DNA of 64,000 nt from Mesostigma viride. Its lineage: Eukaryota; Streptophyta; Mesostigmatophyceae; Mesostigmatales; Mesostigmataceae. The translations under genes and the position numbers were made by a program. Below the pieces are notes generated by a model, which worked only from the letters and a program-made list of their open reading frames with translations, was not told the DNA's origin and ran no database searches. Where the stretch lies: assembly GCA_009746045.1 (NCBI GenBank), contig RPFO01000213.1, forward strand, positions 13,523,221 to 13,587,220. The letters are read 5' to 3'. This document shows, in pieces, positions 63,820 to 64,000 of the stretch (within the stretch, counting starts at the first letter, position 1; every line of letters begins with the position of its first letter).

Positions 63820-64000
63820 AGTAGTAGGAACTAGAGTAGTATTGAGAACATCAAGGTCCTCGAAAAAGGAGTAATCTGCACGACGGAGAGTGCATCTGGT
63901 ACTATGTTATCTACACCCTTAACATACTGAAGTTTAAAAGGGGAGAACTGTGCTAAAAACTCCATCCAGCGCGCTTGACGAGGGGTAAGGTTGGGTTGTG
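63820..64000 (-). pseudogene. Gypsy-2 RNase H end (cut by the window edge)
   Basis: The minus-strand sequence parallels 34990-35185 of gypsy-1 (LTPRQARWMEFLAQF, then the VPDALSRR equivalent). It is the end of the RNase H/connection domain; the rest lies beyond base 64000. Confidence 0.8.

Larger units (their letters stand above)
58684..64000 (-). mobile_element. Second Ty3/gypsy copy (gypsy-2), partial
   Basis: The minus-strand element runs out of the window at its RNase H region. From right to left: the end of RNase H, central polypurine tract, integrase plus chromodomain, the unknown 3' ORF, polypurine tract, LTR. Protein-level identity with gypsy-1 in integrase is very high, with changes such as AHDHAISGYQKAQ versus AHDNAIAGYHRAQ. 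It is more intact than gypsy-1 across the RNase H/integrase junction. Confidence 0.9.

Overview
This window is eukaryotic and consists almost entirely of transposable elements nested in one another. No bacterial operon, rRNA gene, intact tRNA gene or CRISPR array is visible. It holds Ty1/copia and Ty3/gypsy LTR retrotransposons, two LINE fragments, a tRNA-derived SINE candidate, several non-autonomous DNA elements and long GC-rich arrays. This suits a repeat-rich genome, possibly a green alga or another protist, but the sequence alone does not fix the taxon and no conserved host gene is recognisable.

Layout, left to right. (1) 659-1558 is a 0.9-kb pogo-like TIR element. (2) 3233-15104 is copia-1 on the minus strand with both LTRs. 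Its left LTR carries a SINE (3644-4049) and its RT gene is split by a 3.6-kb insertion (5437-9082). (3) 16302-26508 is a 10.2-kb element flanked by TTAA and ended by 14-bp inverted repeats. It sits inside a copia gag-like gene (copia-3, minus strand, LTR at 27361-27741). It carries a 173-bp minisatellite, two unrecognised minus-strand genes, a perfect 297-bp-arm palindrome, a hexanucleotide higher-order array and a nested TTAA element (24367-26065). (4) 27808-40349 is a 12.5-kb Ty3/gypsy chromovirus with 572-bp LTRs and the target duplication ACCAA. Its order is LTR, RGG-box ORF, hybrid-binding-domain ORF, gag, protease, RT (split by a 1.7-kb insertion), RNase H, central polypurine tract, integrase with chromodomain, a large unknown 3' ORF, polypurine tract, LTR. 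(5) 40350-42256 plus 56562-56888 are two halves of another copia gag/integrase gene (copia-2). A 14.3-kb non-coding LTR element (42257-56561, target duplication GCATG) splits them. That element holds shuffled internal duplications, a second pogo-like copy and, inside its right LTR, two LINE insertions. (6) 56889-57358 is a fold-back element. (7) 57659-58132 is a fragment of the gypsy 3' end. (8) 58133-64000 is a tandem LTR pair followed by a second gypsy copy (minus strand) that runs out of the window.

Most coding sequences are defective through frameshifts or insertions, so the elements are mainly informative by comparison. The two gypsy copies confirm each other's unknown 3' ORF, LTR ORF and central polypurine tract. 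Duplicated segments give natural 'empty sites' for the pogo-like and LINE insertions. The most unusual items are the gypsy 3' ORF, the separate hybrid-binding-domain ORF, the copia domain order gag-integrase-protease-RT, the TTAA-flanked 10-kb element with its gene-derived palindrome, and a set of TTAA-associated elements with short palindromes near both ends.
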